Assembly (NCBI GenBank): GCA_019637675.1
Contig: JAHBVE010000002.1
Coordinates: forward strand, 395,797-459,796
Source: Anaerolineales bacterium
GTDB taxonomy: Bacteria > Chloroflexota > Anaerolineae > Anaerolineales > UBA11579
Direction: 5' to 3'
DNA length: 64,000 nt
A program made the translations under genes and the position numbers. Within the stretch, counting starts at the first letter, position 1. Every line of letters starts with the position of its first letter. Of this stretch, positions 33,254 to 41,416 are shown piece by piece. The notes beneath the pieces are model-generated. The model ran no database searches, was not told the DNA's origin, and saw only the letters and a list, made by a program, of their open reading frames with translations.

Positions 33254-33786
33254 CAAAACCCGCCCCGCCCCTGCTGTTCTACGCGGCCAAGCCGCACAAG
33301 CGGCTTGGCTTGGTGTGGGCTGCGGTGAGCGAACGCGGCGTATGGTCGGCGGCGTATGGCATTGACGAGCCGCGCTTCTGCGACCACGCGCTGGAGCGCG
33401 GCCCGGTGCAGCTGGTGAAGCAGCCGGCCGCGGTGGCCGACGTGTTGGAGCAGATGCACGAGTTCCTGGCGGGCAAACGCCGCCGTTTTGACGTCAAGGT
33501 GGATTTCAGCGGCATGACCCCATTCCAGGTGGCGGTGCGCAAGGCGGTGATGGCCGTGCGCTACGGCCAGACCGCCTCATACGGCGATATTGCCGCGGCA
33601 GTCGGGAAGCCGCGGGCAGCCCGCGCCGTAGGCGGCGTGCAGGCCGGTAACCCGATCTCGTTCATCATCCCGTGCCATCGCATCATTGGGGCTGACGGCA
33701 GCCTGGCTGGCTACGGCGGCTTTGGGGGGCTGGAGACGAAGCGCTGGTTACTGAAGTTAGAGGGAACAGTCATCAGTGAGAAGTGA
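33250..33786 (+). CDS. ogt: methylated-DNA-protein-cysteine methyltransferase
   Basis: A 178-residue suicide repair protein for O6-alkylguanine. The C-terminal Ada/Ogt domain is complete: TPFQVAVRKAVMAVRYGQTA, the helix-turn-helix with Arg finger (GKPRAARAVGG), and acceptor Cys in PCHRII, then GYGGFGGLETKRWLL. The last residues (VISEK) come from a short AGTGA-type repeat that also forms the stop codon. It is coupled by ATGA to the restored frame of the LLM gene. Confidence 0.94.
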   Translation: MTKPAPPLLFYAAKPHKRLGLVWAAVSERGVWSAAYGIDEPRFCDHALERGPVQLVKQPAAVADVLEQMHEFLAGKRRRFDVKVDFSGMTPFQVAVRKAVMAVRYGQTASYGDIAAAVGKPRAARAVGGVQAGNPISFIIPCHRIIGADGSLAGYGGFGGLETKRWLLKLEGTVISEK

Positions 33787-33791
33787 TCAGG
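33767..33791 (+). repeat. short AGTGA-type repeat at the ogt 3' end
   Basis: Units CAGTCAT, CAGTGAG, AAGTGAT, CAGG lie across the ogt stop codon. The same unit type builds the arrays at 34242-34404 and 63046-63161. Confidence 0.45.
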
Positions 33792-33825
33792 GGCTGATCG
33801 TTGTTTGGCTGTATTGTTCAGTTGT

Positions 33826-33831
33826 TAGAAT
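33826..33831 (+). promoter_or_regulatory. -10 box of leaderless rpiB-like transcript
   Basis: TAGAAT, 6 nt before the ATG at 33838. Confidence 0.45.
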
Positions 33832-33837
33832 CAAGCT

Positions 33838-34248
33838 ATGAAAATTCTCATTGGCACAGACGAAGCCAGCCCGGTCGTGGAGCATGTGGTCACCTGGTTG
33901 CAGCAGCACGGCCACCAGGCCGAGCTGCTGCCGGTGGCGCTGTGGCCGCAGGCCGCCCGCCAGGTGGCGCAGGCCGTGGCCGGCGGCCAGGCGGACGAGG
34001 GCATATTGTTCTGCTGGACGGGCACGGGTGTAAGCATCGCCGCCAACAAGGTGCCCGGCATCCGGGCAGCCTTGTGCGGCGATGCGGAAACGGCCCGCGG
34101 CGCACGGCTGTGGAACAATGCCAATGTGCTGTGCCTCTCGCTGCGCACCACGACAGCGGCGCTGGCGAGCGAGATCTTGCAGAGCTGGTTCGATACGCAC
34201 TATGTGCCCAACGCCAACGACGACGCCTGCCTGGCGGAATTAGAGTAA
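33838..34248 (+). CDS. rpiB: RpiB/LacA/LacB family sugar-phosphate isomerase
   Basis: A 136-residue enzyme that should interconvert ribose 5-phosphate and ribulose 5-phosphate. GILFCWTGTGVSIAANKVPG matches the active-site loop of RpiB, with the catalytic Cys and anion-binding glycines. NNANVLCLSLRTTTAALASE supplies the second conserved segment. Compared with typical RpiB, the N-terminal phosphate-binding DHAG sequence is changed to TDEASPV, so the exact substrate may differ. The transcript is probably leaderless. Confidence 0.8.
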   Translation: MKILIGTDEASPVVEHVVTWLQQHGHQAELLPVALWPQAARQVAQAVAGGQADEGILFCWTGTGVSIAANKVPGIRAALCGDAETARGARLWNNANVLCLSLRTTTAALASEILQSWFDTHYVPNANDDACLAELE

Positions 34249-34404
34249 AGAGTGAGCGGTGATAAGTGAGCAGGCAAGTCCGCCAATAGCGGAATAATTA
34301 TCATGCTGCATTCAAGAATGCAAAAAAAGAGGGACGGCACTAAGCCGTCCCTCTTTTTATACCCAGGAGTCCTGCTCACTCCTCACTCATCACTGCTCAC
34401 TTAC
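34242..34404. repeat. inverted heptad array around a terminator
   Basis: The left arm 34242-34274 consists of AGTGAGC-type heptads (AGTGAGC, GGTGATA, AGTGAGC, AGG). The right arm 34371-34404 is the same array on the other strand (AGTGAGC, AGTGATG, AGTGAGG, AGTGAGC, AGG). They are separated by the terminator at 34324-34358 and lie between convergent rpiB and the S41 gene. Confidence 0.75.
34324..34358. terminator. bidirectional terminator, rpiB / S41 protease
   Basis: A 15-bp inverted repeat with A5/T5 flanks (AGAGGGACGGC arm) between convergent genes. Confidence 0.9.
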
Positions 34405-36878
34405 TTTTCCACAAAGATGCGGAAGTCTGAAACGTACGTGCCTGCAGGATAGTCACCATAGCCGTCGTTGAGCGCGGCGCTGTGGACCGTGGTGACCACG
34501 ACATGGTGCTCACCTACCGGCCAATCGGTCATCAACACGGTGAGCAGATTGCACGGCAGGCTGGGGTGCGACTCAAAGTCCAGCTGGTCGTTGGGAATGA
34601 CCTCGCCGTTGAGTTCGACGGTGATGGACATTTTGCCCCAGTTGTCTTCCAACTCTTCGGGGGTCGTGGTGCACCAGTAGTAGCCGCCCACAATGGAGGT
34701 CGACTGAGGCAGAACGATGGTGTAGTAGAGCGTGCCAGGGGTCTGATGCTCGGCATCGCTGTACTCCTCGCGGGCTACGTCAAACAGGGTCGGTACGCCG
34801 GCCTGCAATTGGGCCAGCGCGTTGTAGTCACTGTTCAGCGCGGGCGGGCCGGAGGGCACCACCCCGGCGCCAGCCGGGTTGTCGAGCACGGCAACCGCGG
34901 CGTCCAGCAGCGGGTCGCCATCGCTGAACAGGGTTTCCTCGTTCACCGGCACGACCACATCCGGCACGACGCCGACATCCTCGATGATGATGTTGCCGTC
35001 CAGGTCCATCGGGCGGGCGATCGGGAAGCGCACGGTCATGCCGGGCATCTCAAAATCCTTCACGCCGCCGCCCAGGCCACCGGTGGGATAGTGGCCTACG
35101 ATGGTGGCGCGGTCCTGGATGGTCATGTCATGGGCGAAGAACTCGCACGCGCTGGAGCAGTTGGGCGAGACCAGCACGACGATCTTGCCGTGATACTGCA
35201 TGTCCTCCGAGGGCGGATAGAGCATATCCGGCGTATTGGGGTCAGTATAAAAGTCACCCAGGCTTTCATCCCAGGCGGAGCCCAGGCCGATCGCCATTTC
35301 CTCGGTGAAGAAATACGCTGCCATCTGGTCAGCCAGGAAGCCGAAGCCGCCGCCGTTGTTGCGCATATCGATCACCAGGCCGGGGATCTCGTTGGCGTTG
35401 AGCGTATTGATCATACGCTCCCACAGCTGGATGGTGAGCACTTCGTTATCAAAGAAAGAGTAGATGGCGACGTAACCGTAGCCGCTATCCAGTACCTCAA
35501 ACTCCACAGGCAGCTCGAAGCCGGTCGTTGCCCCAAAGAAGGAGGACTGGTTGAAGCTGTCGTATTCGGCCTGCGAGCGCACCACAGCCGTGGCCGTCAC
35601 GCCACCGGGGTTCTGGTATTCGACGGTCACATCGGCCACTTCGGGGAAGCGCACCGCATAGCGCAGCTGCTGCAGGCGGCGAGTATGGTCAGTGCTGAAA
35701 GGCGACGACCAGGGGATGGAGCGGGAGACTGCATCATCGATCGGCTCGCCGTTCAGGCTGAAAATCTGCGCGCCCAGCTGAATGCCAGCGCTCTGGGCGG
35801 GGCCGTTGGGGGTCAGATAGCTGACGATGACGCGGCCATCGCTGGTGTCACGGATGGACATGCCCAAGCCAGTGGCAATGTCAATGTTGAACTGGTTGTT
35901 GAGCACATCCGGGAAGGAGAAGCCAATGTGGCCATCCGGGATGGACCACAGAAAATCGCGCATGGCGAAGAAGTAAGCATCCTCGTCGTTCTGGGCTTCG
36001 GCCTGCTCAAAGCGCGGGCGGAACTCAGCATCCAGCGCGTCCCAGTCCAACCCTTTGAGCTCAGTGAAGGCGTATTCCTGGCGCATCATGGTGATCATGG
36101 CATCGAAGGCTTCGCCATAGGGCAAGTCTGAGAAGTCATCCAGCGCGGCGCCTTCCGGCTCGAGCAGATCCATCACGACATGCTGCGAGCGGTCAAAGGT
36201 GAAGGGGTCGGTGTCCATATCCACCAGGGTGTAACCCTGGGGGATGCCGACGATGGGGTCATCTTCGGTGAAGAGCATGTTGTCGGCGCCAAAGCCGGAG
36301 GGGAAACCTTGCGCATCATCCGGCGCATACACCAGCAGCTTGCCGCCGATGTATTCGCGCTCGGTGGCGGCCTCTTCGCTGGTGCGCACGGAGGTATAGG
36401 CGGTGGACCAACCACCGCCGCCCAGGTCACGCTTCTCGAGGAAGGGATCGCCGAAGGCATTGGTCCAGTAGGCCGGCGCGAACACCAGCACGCCGCTGTC
36501 CTCCTCGCCGTCCTGGTCCACATCGCGGATGCCGCCTTGCGGCACGATGGGCAGCGAGATGCTGTAGGTGAAGGGCGAAATGTAGAAGTCTGAAGTGAGC
36601 TGGCCCATCACCTGAGATTCCATCGGCATCAGGTAACCGCGGTCACGGTCAATGAAGCCAGCCTGATCTTCAAGAATGACCAGGGGCTGGGCTACGCCAT
36701 CAGTGAAGAAGGGATAGGTGTAGGTGAGCTCGCCGGTGATCGTAACCACCCCACCCTCGTCGTTCTGGATGGCGGCGGGCTCAAACCCACCCGAGGGCGC
36801 GGGCGTGCTCTGCCCGGCAGAGCCACACGCGGCGAGGGTCAAAGCGATAACAAGCAACAGGAAATGGTAAGGGCGCAT
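34401..36878 (-). CDS. S41 family (C-terminal processing) protease lipoprotein
   Basis: An 825-residue lipoprotein (lipobox LAAC, then a Ser/Pro linker). Residues about 30-300 are a beta-rich region unlike standard CtpA. They are followed by a helical cap, a PDZ-like domain (IATGLGMSIRDTSDGRVIVS, GIQLGAQIFSLNGEP), and the tail-specific protease core with GLVIDMRNNGGGFGFLADQM and the catalytic Ser in VSPNCSSACEFFAHDM. A further beta domain closes the protein. It is much longer than CtpA (about 400). It acts outside the cytoplasm. The ATG follows AGGAGGAG. The C terminus is encoded at the edge of the heptad array. Confidence 0.88.
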   Translation of the reverse strand: MRPYHFLLLVIALTLAACGSAGQSTPAPSGGFEPAAIQNDEGGVVTITGELTYTYPFFTDGVAQPLVILEDQAGFIDRDRGYLMPMESQVMGQLTSDFYISPFTYSISLPIVPQGGIRDVDQDGEEDSGVLVFAPAYWTNAFGDPFLEKRDLGGGGWSTAYTSVRTSEEAATEREYIGGKLLVYAPDDAQGFPSGFGADNMLFTEDDPIVGIPQGYTLVDMDTDPFTFDRSQHVVMDLLEPEGAALDDFSDLPYGEAFDAMITMMRQEYAFTELKGLDWDALDAEFRPRFEQAEAQNDEDAYFFAMRDFLWSIPDGHIGFSFPDVLNNQFNIDIATGLGMSIRDTSDGRVIVSYLTPNGPAQSAGIQLGAQIFSLNGEPIDDAVSRSIPWSSPFSTDHTRRLQQLRYAVRFPEVADVTVEYQNPGGVTATAVVRSQAEYDSFNQSSFFGATTGFELPVEFEVLDSGYGYVAIYSFFDNEVLTIQLWERMINTLNANEIPGLVIDMRNNGGGFGFLADQMAAYFFTEEMAIGLGSAWDESLGDFYTDPNTPDMLYPPSEDMQYHGKIVVLVSPNCSSACEFFAHDMTIQDRATIVGHYPTGGLGGGVKDFEMPGMTVRFPIARPMDLDGNIIIEDVGVVPDVVVPVNEETLFSDGDPLLDAAVAVLDNPAGAGVVPSGPPALNSDYNALAQLQAGVPTLFDVAREEYSDAEHQTPGTLYYTIVLPQSTSIVGGYYWCTTTPEELEDNWGKMSITVELNGEVIPNDQLDFESHPSLPCNLLTVLMTDWPVGEHHVVVTTVHSAALNDGYGDYPAGTYVSDFRIFVEK

Positions 36879-37011
36879 ATCTCCTCCTTGGGAGTTTGCA
36901 ATTGCTACGAGTGCGCCGGATTCTAGCACGCAGCGGTTACCGCGCCCTGCGCAATGCCTGGCAAACGCGCTTACAATCCTGCTTATTCCCTCGGATGAAA
37001 GCCTTGCTTCC

Positions 37012-37947
37012 ATGAAAGTTCTCATCGCAGACTCCCTCTCCCCCGAAGCCGTCGGGCGCCTGCAAGCTGCTGGCTTGCAAGCGGATGACCGCGCCGGGAT
37101 CGATGCGGCCGAGCTGCTGAAGACCCTGCCGGAGTATGCCGGGCTGATCGTACGCAGCCGCACCAAGGTAACCGCCGAGCTGCTGGCCGCCGCCCCCAAC
37201 CTGAAGGTCGTGGGCCGGGCCGGCGTGGGCGTGGACAATATCGACCTGGCGGCGGCCGCAGCTCACAACGTGGCCATAGTGAACACGCCGGTCTCCACCA
37301 GCGTGGCGGTGGCGGAGCTGACCCTGGCGCTGATGCTGGCCCTGGTGCGCAGCGTGCCGCGGGCTGACGCCAGCATGAAGGCCGGCGAGTGGGACAAAAA
37401 GTCGTTCGAGGGCGCCGAGCTGGCAGGCAAGACGCTGGGTATTCTGGGTATGGGCAACATCGGCGCCCAGGTCGCCCGCCGAGCGGCCGCCTTTGACATG
37501 ACCGTGCTGGGCTTTGACCCCTTCCTCGACGATGCCACCATCCAGACCCGCGGTGCCCTGGCGGCCAAGCTGGATGAGGTCTACAGCCGCAGCGATGTAC
37601 TCAGCCTGCACCTACCGCTGCTGCCGGATACACGCGGCATGATCGGTGAAACCACCTTTGACAAGATGAAGCGCGGCGTGTACCTGATATGCGCGGCGCG
37701 CGGCGGCGTGATCGATGAAGACGCGTTGCTGAACGCACTGACCCGCGGCCAGGTGGCCGGGGCGGCGCTGGATGTGTTCGCCCAGGAGCCGCCGGGCGCG
37801 ACGGCGCTGGTGGCGCACCCGCGCGTGATCGCCACGCCGCATATGGGCGCCCAGACCGCCGAGGCGCAGACCCGGGCCGCACTGGACGTGGCCGACGAGG
37901 TGGCCAACGCGCTGCTGGGCAAGCCGCTGCGCTGGCAAGTGAAATGA
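37012..37947 (+). CDS. serA: D-3-phosphoglycerate dehydrogenase-type 2-hydroxyacid dehydrogenase
   Basis: A 311-residue NAD-dependent dehydrogenase. It shows VVGRAGVGVDNIDL, Rossmann motif LGILGMGNIGAQVARRA, the catalytic Arg (CAARGGVIDED) and His (ATPHMGAQT). It has no C-terminal ACT or ASB domain, so it would be a short, serine-insensitive SerA or another D-2-hydroxyacid dehydrogenase. A TACAAT box occurs about 30 nt upstream. Other serine genes are not nearby, so substrate is inferred from family only. Confidence 0.85.
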   Translation: MKVLIADSLSPEAVGRLQAAGLQADDRAGIDAAELLKTLPEYAGLIVRSRTKVTAELLAAAPNLKVVGRAGVGVDNIDLAAAAAHNVAIVNTPVSTSVAVAELTLALMLALVRSVPRADASMKAGEWDKKSFEGAELAGKTLGILGMGNIGAQVARRAAAFDMTVLGFDPFLDDATIQTRGALAAKLDEVYSRSDVLSLHLPLLPDTRGMIGETTFDKMKRGVYLICAARGGVIDEDALLNALTRGQVAGAALDVFAQEPPGATALVAHPRVIATPHMGAQTAEAQTRAALDVADEVANALLGKPLRWQVK

Positions 37948-37950
37948 AAG

Positions 37951-38013
37951 TAACCACAAGACACAAAGGACACGAGATCGAAGCAAAAGAAATAACTTTG
38001 TGACTTTGTAGTG
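37951..38013. repeat. inverted array of CACAAAG-type short repeats, second site
   Basis: Left arm CCACAAG, ACACAAAG, GACACGAG (37951-37976); right arm AACTTTGTGACTTTGTAGTG (37994-38013). Same unit family as 28303-28405, here between serA and the M32 gene. Confidence 0.65.
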
Positions 38014-38050
38014 ATTGCTTGCATACAAACCAGATCTAGAAGGAGAAGCA

Positions 38051-39553
38051 ATGAGCAAAGAACTGGAACAACTGAAGGAGATCCTGGGCGAGATCTCTGA
38101 CATCAACAACGCCAGCGCCGTGCTGGGTTGGGATCAGCAGACCTACATGCCGCCCATGGGCGCCGAAGCCCGCGGCCAGGCCCAGGGCACGCTGGACAAG
38201 CTGGCCCACGAGAAGTTCACCTCGGCCGAGGTGGGCAAGCTGCTGGACGCCCTCGAGAAGCAGGTGGGCGACTGGGATCCCGACTCGGATGAGGCCCGGC
38301 TGGTGACAGTCACCCGCCGCCACTTCGACAAGGACACCAAGGTGCCCAGCAAAATGGTCTCCGAGCGCGCTGAGCTGACCACGATGGGCAACCAGGCCTG
38401 GCAGGAAGCCCGCATGAAGTCCGAGTTCCCCATCTTCGAGCCGCACCTGGAGAAGCTGGTGGACTGGGCGCGCCGCTTCGCTGAGCTGTATGCGCCATAC
38501 GATCACGTCTACGACCCCATGCTGGATATTTACGAACCGGGCATGAAGGCCGCCGATGTCAAATCGATCTTTGACGACATCCGCCCCAAGCAGGTTGACC
38601 TCATCAAGCGCATCTCGGAAGCGCAGCAGGTGGATGACTCCGTACTGCACCAGCCCTTCGATGAGAAGGGCCAGTGGGACTTTGGCGTAGGCGTTGTGAC
38701 CGACTTCGGCTATGACTGGAAGCAGGGCCGCCTGGACAAGACCACCCACCCATTCCAGACCACGCTGGGTTGGGGCGACCACCGCATCACCACCCGCGTG
38801 TATCCCGATTTCTTCAATCCGTACTTCTTCGGCACGCTGCACGAGGCGGGCCACGCCATGCACGCCCAGGGTGTCGCCGAGAGCTTGAAGCGCACGCCGC
38901 TGTACAACAGCCCCTCGCTTGCGATCGGCGAATCACAGTCCCGCATGTGGGAGAACCTGGTGGGCCGCTCCAAGCCGTTCTGGGAGCACTACTTCCCCAA
39001 ACTGCAGAAGGTCTTCCCTGACCAGTTGAAGGGCGTGGATGTGGATACCTTCTACAAGGCCATCAACAAGGTGGCGCCGTCCTACATTCGTGTGGAGGCC
39101 GACGAAGCCACCTACAACCTGCATATCATGCTGCGCATGGAACTGGAAATGGCCATCATGGAAGGCGAGGCCGAGGTCAAGAAGCTACCCATGTACTGGA
39201 GCGATCTGTTCACCAAGTACCTGGGCGTGACCCCGCCGAACGACAAGGAAGGCGTGCTGCAGGATGTGCACTGGTCGTTCGGTCTGATGGGCTACTTCTC
39301 CACCTATGCGCTGGGCAACCTGGTTTCGGCCCAGCTGTGGGAAGTGATCGGGCGAGACATTCCGGACATCGAGGGCAAGATCCGCTCGGCGGAGTTTGCC
39401 CCGCTGCTGCAGTGGCTGAACAAGCACGTGCATGCGCCGGGCGCCAAGTTCGAGCCGCAGGAGATGGTGCAGCGCATTACTGGCTCCAAGATCAATGGCG
39501 ATGCCTACATCCGCTACCTGGAAAAGAAGTTCACTGACATCTACGGTCTGTAA
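38051..39553 (+). CDS. M32 family (Taq-type) carboxypeptidase
   Basis: A 500-residue zinc metallocarboxypeptidase. The metal site HEAGHAMHAQ (HExxH) with downstream ESQSRMWENLVGRSK supplying the third ligand, and the substrate-region HPFQTTLGWGDHRITTRV and IRVEADEATYNLHIMLRMEL, are hallmark M32 motifs. It removes C-terminal residues from peptides in the cytoplasm and probably works in peptide recycling. The ATG at 38051 follows AGAAGGAGAAG. The gene ends before a bidirectional terminator. Confidence 0.95.
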   Translation: MSKELEQLKEILGEISDINNASAVLGWDQQTYMPPMGAEARGQAQGTLDKLAHEKFTSAEVGKLLDALEKQVGDWDPDSDEARLVTVTRRHFDKDTKVPSKMVSERAELTTMGNQAWQEARMKSEFPIFEPHLEKLVDWARRFAELYAPYDHVYDPMLDIYEPGMKAADVKSIFDDIRPKQVDLIKRISEAQQVDDSVLHQPFDEKGQWDFGVGVVTDFGYDWKQGRLDKTTHPFQTTLGWGDHRITTRVYPDFFNPYFFGTLHEAGHAMHAQGVAESLKRTPLYNSPSLAIGESQSRMWENLVGRSKPFWEHYFPKLQKVFPDQLKGVDVDTFYKAINKVAPSYIRVEADEATYNLHIMLRMELEMAIMEGEAEVKKLPMYWSDLFTKYLGVTPPNDKEGVLQDVHWSFGLMGYFSTYALGNLVSAQLWEVIGRDIPDIEGKIRSAEFAPLLQWLNKHVHAPGAKFEPQEMVQRITGSKINGDAYIRYLEKKFTDIYGL

Positions 39554-39566
39554 GATCTTGCAATTC

Positions 39567-39602
39567 AATAAAAAGAGCCGGCGCAATACCGGCTCTTTTT
39601 AT
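39567..39602. terminator. bidirectional terminator, M32 / PLDc_N
   Basis: The stem AAAAAGAGCCGG/CCGGCTCTTTTT lies between convergent genes; the small gene's stop codon lies inside its right arm. Confidence 0.9.
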
Positions 39603-39796
39603 TGAACACTAGGCTTGTTGGAGTTAACGATCAAGAACACCAAGGCTCCCACGATCGGGAAGGCCAAGAGGATCAGAGCCCACAGGGCGCGTGTCGAAGC
39701 GCTCAGGCTAAGTTTGCTCAATCTCCACGCACAATACACCAGCGCTGCGCCCCAGGTCAAAAGGATCGCGTAGTTAAGAACCAGTGACCAATTCAT
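39599..39796 (-). CDS. PLDc_N domain small membrane protein
   Basis: A 65-residue protein with two membrane helices (about 4-25 and 38-57). The second helix segment (ALWALILLAFPIVGALVFLI) matches the phospholipase D nuclease N-terminal (PLDc_N) helix pair found as a stand-alone small protein in many bacteria. A Shine-Dalgarno GGAGG precedes the ATG at 39796. No function is known. Confidence 0.7.
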   Translation of the reverse strand: MNWSLVLNYAILLTWGAALVYCAWRLSKLSLSASTRALWALILLAFPIVGALVFLIVNSNKPSVQ

Positions 39797-39972
39797 AATT
39801 CCTCCCATACAAAATGAGAACCTAACTTCTATACGATACAGCAAGCAGGGGCTACACCACCATTAGTATTTTGCATTTTTGTCCCAGTGACCTTTGCACC
39901 TACCGGCTGGTTGGGTCGCCAGTACGCACCCGTGCAGCCGCACTATGGCGGCTATTCGCTATCAGGTATCAT

Positions 39973-40350
39973 ATGCGCTCTATGGCCAGCATTCTCTTCG
40001 TGGACGACGAGCCCTTGACGCGCAAACTGCTGACGCAGGCCGCCACCATCATGGGCCACCAGGCGATCACAGCTGGCAACGAAGAGGAAGCTCTGCGCCT
40101 GGCCCAGGAAGCGCGGCCTGACCTGATCGTGACCGACGTGAACCTGAACGGCCGCCGCAGCCTGCAAATGATCCAGCAGCTGCGCAGCCTGCCCGAGACC
40201 AGCAACATCCCGATCGTGACGCTCTCGGCGCTCAATCTAAGCGAAATTCAGTCTGAGGCGCGCGCCAGCGGCGCGGTGGCCTCGCTGGAAAAACCCATTC
40301 GACTGCAAGAACTGTTAGAGGTAATTGGTGAGTACGCCCCACAAAAGTAA
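39973..40350 (+). CDS. single-domain response regulator
   Basis: A 125-residue receiver domain with no output domain. ILFVDDEPLTRKLL gives the acidic pair, LIVTDVNLNG the phosphorylation Asp, TLSALN the conserved Thr/Ser position and LEKPIR the Lys. A second ATG at 39982 is about as likely; TATCAT lies 9 nt before it. Its end overlaps the dehydrogenase homologue that follows. A cognate kinase is not adjacent, and the only kinase-like gene in the window lacks its H-box His. Confidence 0.85.
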   Translation: MRSMASILFVDDEPLTRKLLTQAATIMGHQAITAGNEEEALRLAQEARPDLIVTDVNLNGRRSLQMIQQLRSLPETSNIPIVTLSALNLSEIQSEARASGAVASLEKPIRLQELLEVIGEYAPQK

Positions 40351-41416
40351 CCCCCTGCGCGTGGTCGTGATGCATGGCGACCAGACCGGGGAAGAATTAA
40401 TGCTGGAAACCCTGCGCGTGGCTCAGGCGCTGGGAGTTGATTTCGATTTTGAGGATTTTGACCTGAGCCTGGCCAACCGCGAAGCCACCCACAATGAGGT
40501 GGTGCATGCGGCCGGCAACGCCATGCTGGAATGCGGCTACGGCTTGAAGGCCGCCACGATCACGCCGGAAACCGGCACCCTCGGCAGCCCCAACGCCATC
40601 CTGCGCAATGCGATGAAGGCGCAGGTGATCCTGCGCACCGGCCGCCGCATCCCCAACGTGCTGCCGGTAGCCGGCGTGCACGCCCCGATCGCGGTGGCGC
40701 GCATGGCGGTCGAAGACGCCTATGGCGCCAAGGAATGGCGCGAGACGATAGACGGCGATGAAGTGGCCTACCGCACCTCGCAGATCCACCGCTCCACCTG
40801 CCAAGCCGTGGCCGAGTTCGCCTTTTTGTACGCCAAGAAGAACGGCGCTACCGTGTTCGGGGGGCCGAAGTTCACCGTGAGCCCGGTGTACGAAGGCATG
40901 TTCAAGGAAGAGATGGACGCGGCCTCCCGCCGCCACCCGGATGTGGAGTACCGCCCGCTGCTGATCGACGCCACGCTGGCGCTGCTGCTGCAGGCCAATG
41001 GGCAGGCGCTGGTGATCCCGGCCATGAACCGTGACGGCGACCTGCTGTCTGACCTGATCCTGCAGATGTTCGGCAGCATCGCCGGTTCGGAGAGCCTGGT
41101 GCTGGCGGTCGACAACGAGACCCAGAGCGTGAAAGCCGTCATGGCCGAGGCGCCGCACGGCACCGCCCCCGCCCTGGAAGGCAAAGACATTGCCAACCCG
41201 ATGGGCATGATCCTGGCGCTGGGCGCGTTGCTGAGCTATGTGCCCGGCAAGGCCTACGAGCGTGCCTCGCGCGCCATCTACGAAGCCGTGTTCGAAGCCA
41301 TCCACAATGGGCATGCCACCACCGACCTGGGCGGGCATCTCGGTACCAAAGCCTTCACGGACGAGATCATTCAACGCGTGGGCACCAAACTTGAAGTGTG
41401 GTCTTCGCTCTCCTAA
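40325..41416 (+). CDS. isocitrate/isopropylmalate dehydrogenase family protein, divergent
   Basis: A 363-residue protein of the decarboxylating dehydrogenase fold. Metal-binding Asp residues are kept (NRDGDLLSDL), so are the catalytic Lys region (FGGPKFTVSPVYEG) and the nucleotide-binding loop (EAPHGTAPALEGKDIANPMG). The N-terminal signature GDGIGPE is GDQTGEE, and the substrate loop reads RTGRRIPNVLPVAG. So it is probably an NAD(P) enzyme on a related 2-hydroxyacid, not a standard Icd or LeuB. It starts with TTG at 40325 or GTG at 40328, overlapping the receiver gene by about 25 nt. Confidence 0.75.
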   Translation: MVSTPHKSNPLRVVVMHGDQTGEELMLETLRVAQALGVDFDFEDFDLSLANREATHNEVVHAAGNAMLECGYGLKAATITPETGTLGSPNAILRNAMKAQVILRTGRRIPNVLPVAGVHAPIAVARMAVEDAYGAKEWRETIDGDEVAYRTSQIHRSTCQAVAEFAFLYAKKNGATVFGGPKFTVSPVYEGMFKEEMDAASRRHPDVEYRPLLIDATLALLLQANGQALVIPAMNRDGDLLSDLILQMFGSIAGSESLVLAVDNETQSVKAVMAEAPHGTAPALEGKDIANPMGMILALGALLSYVPGKAYERASRAIYEAVFEAIHNGHATTDLGGHLGTKAFTDEIIQRVGTKLEVWSSLS

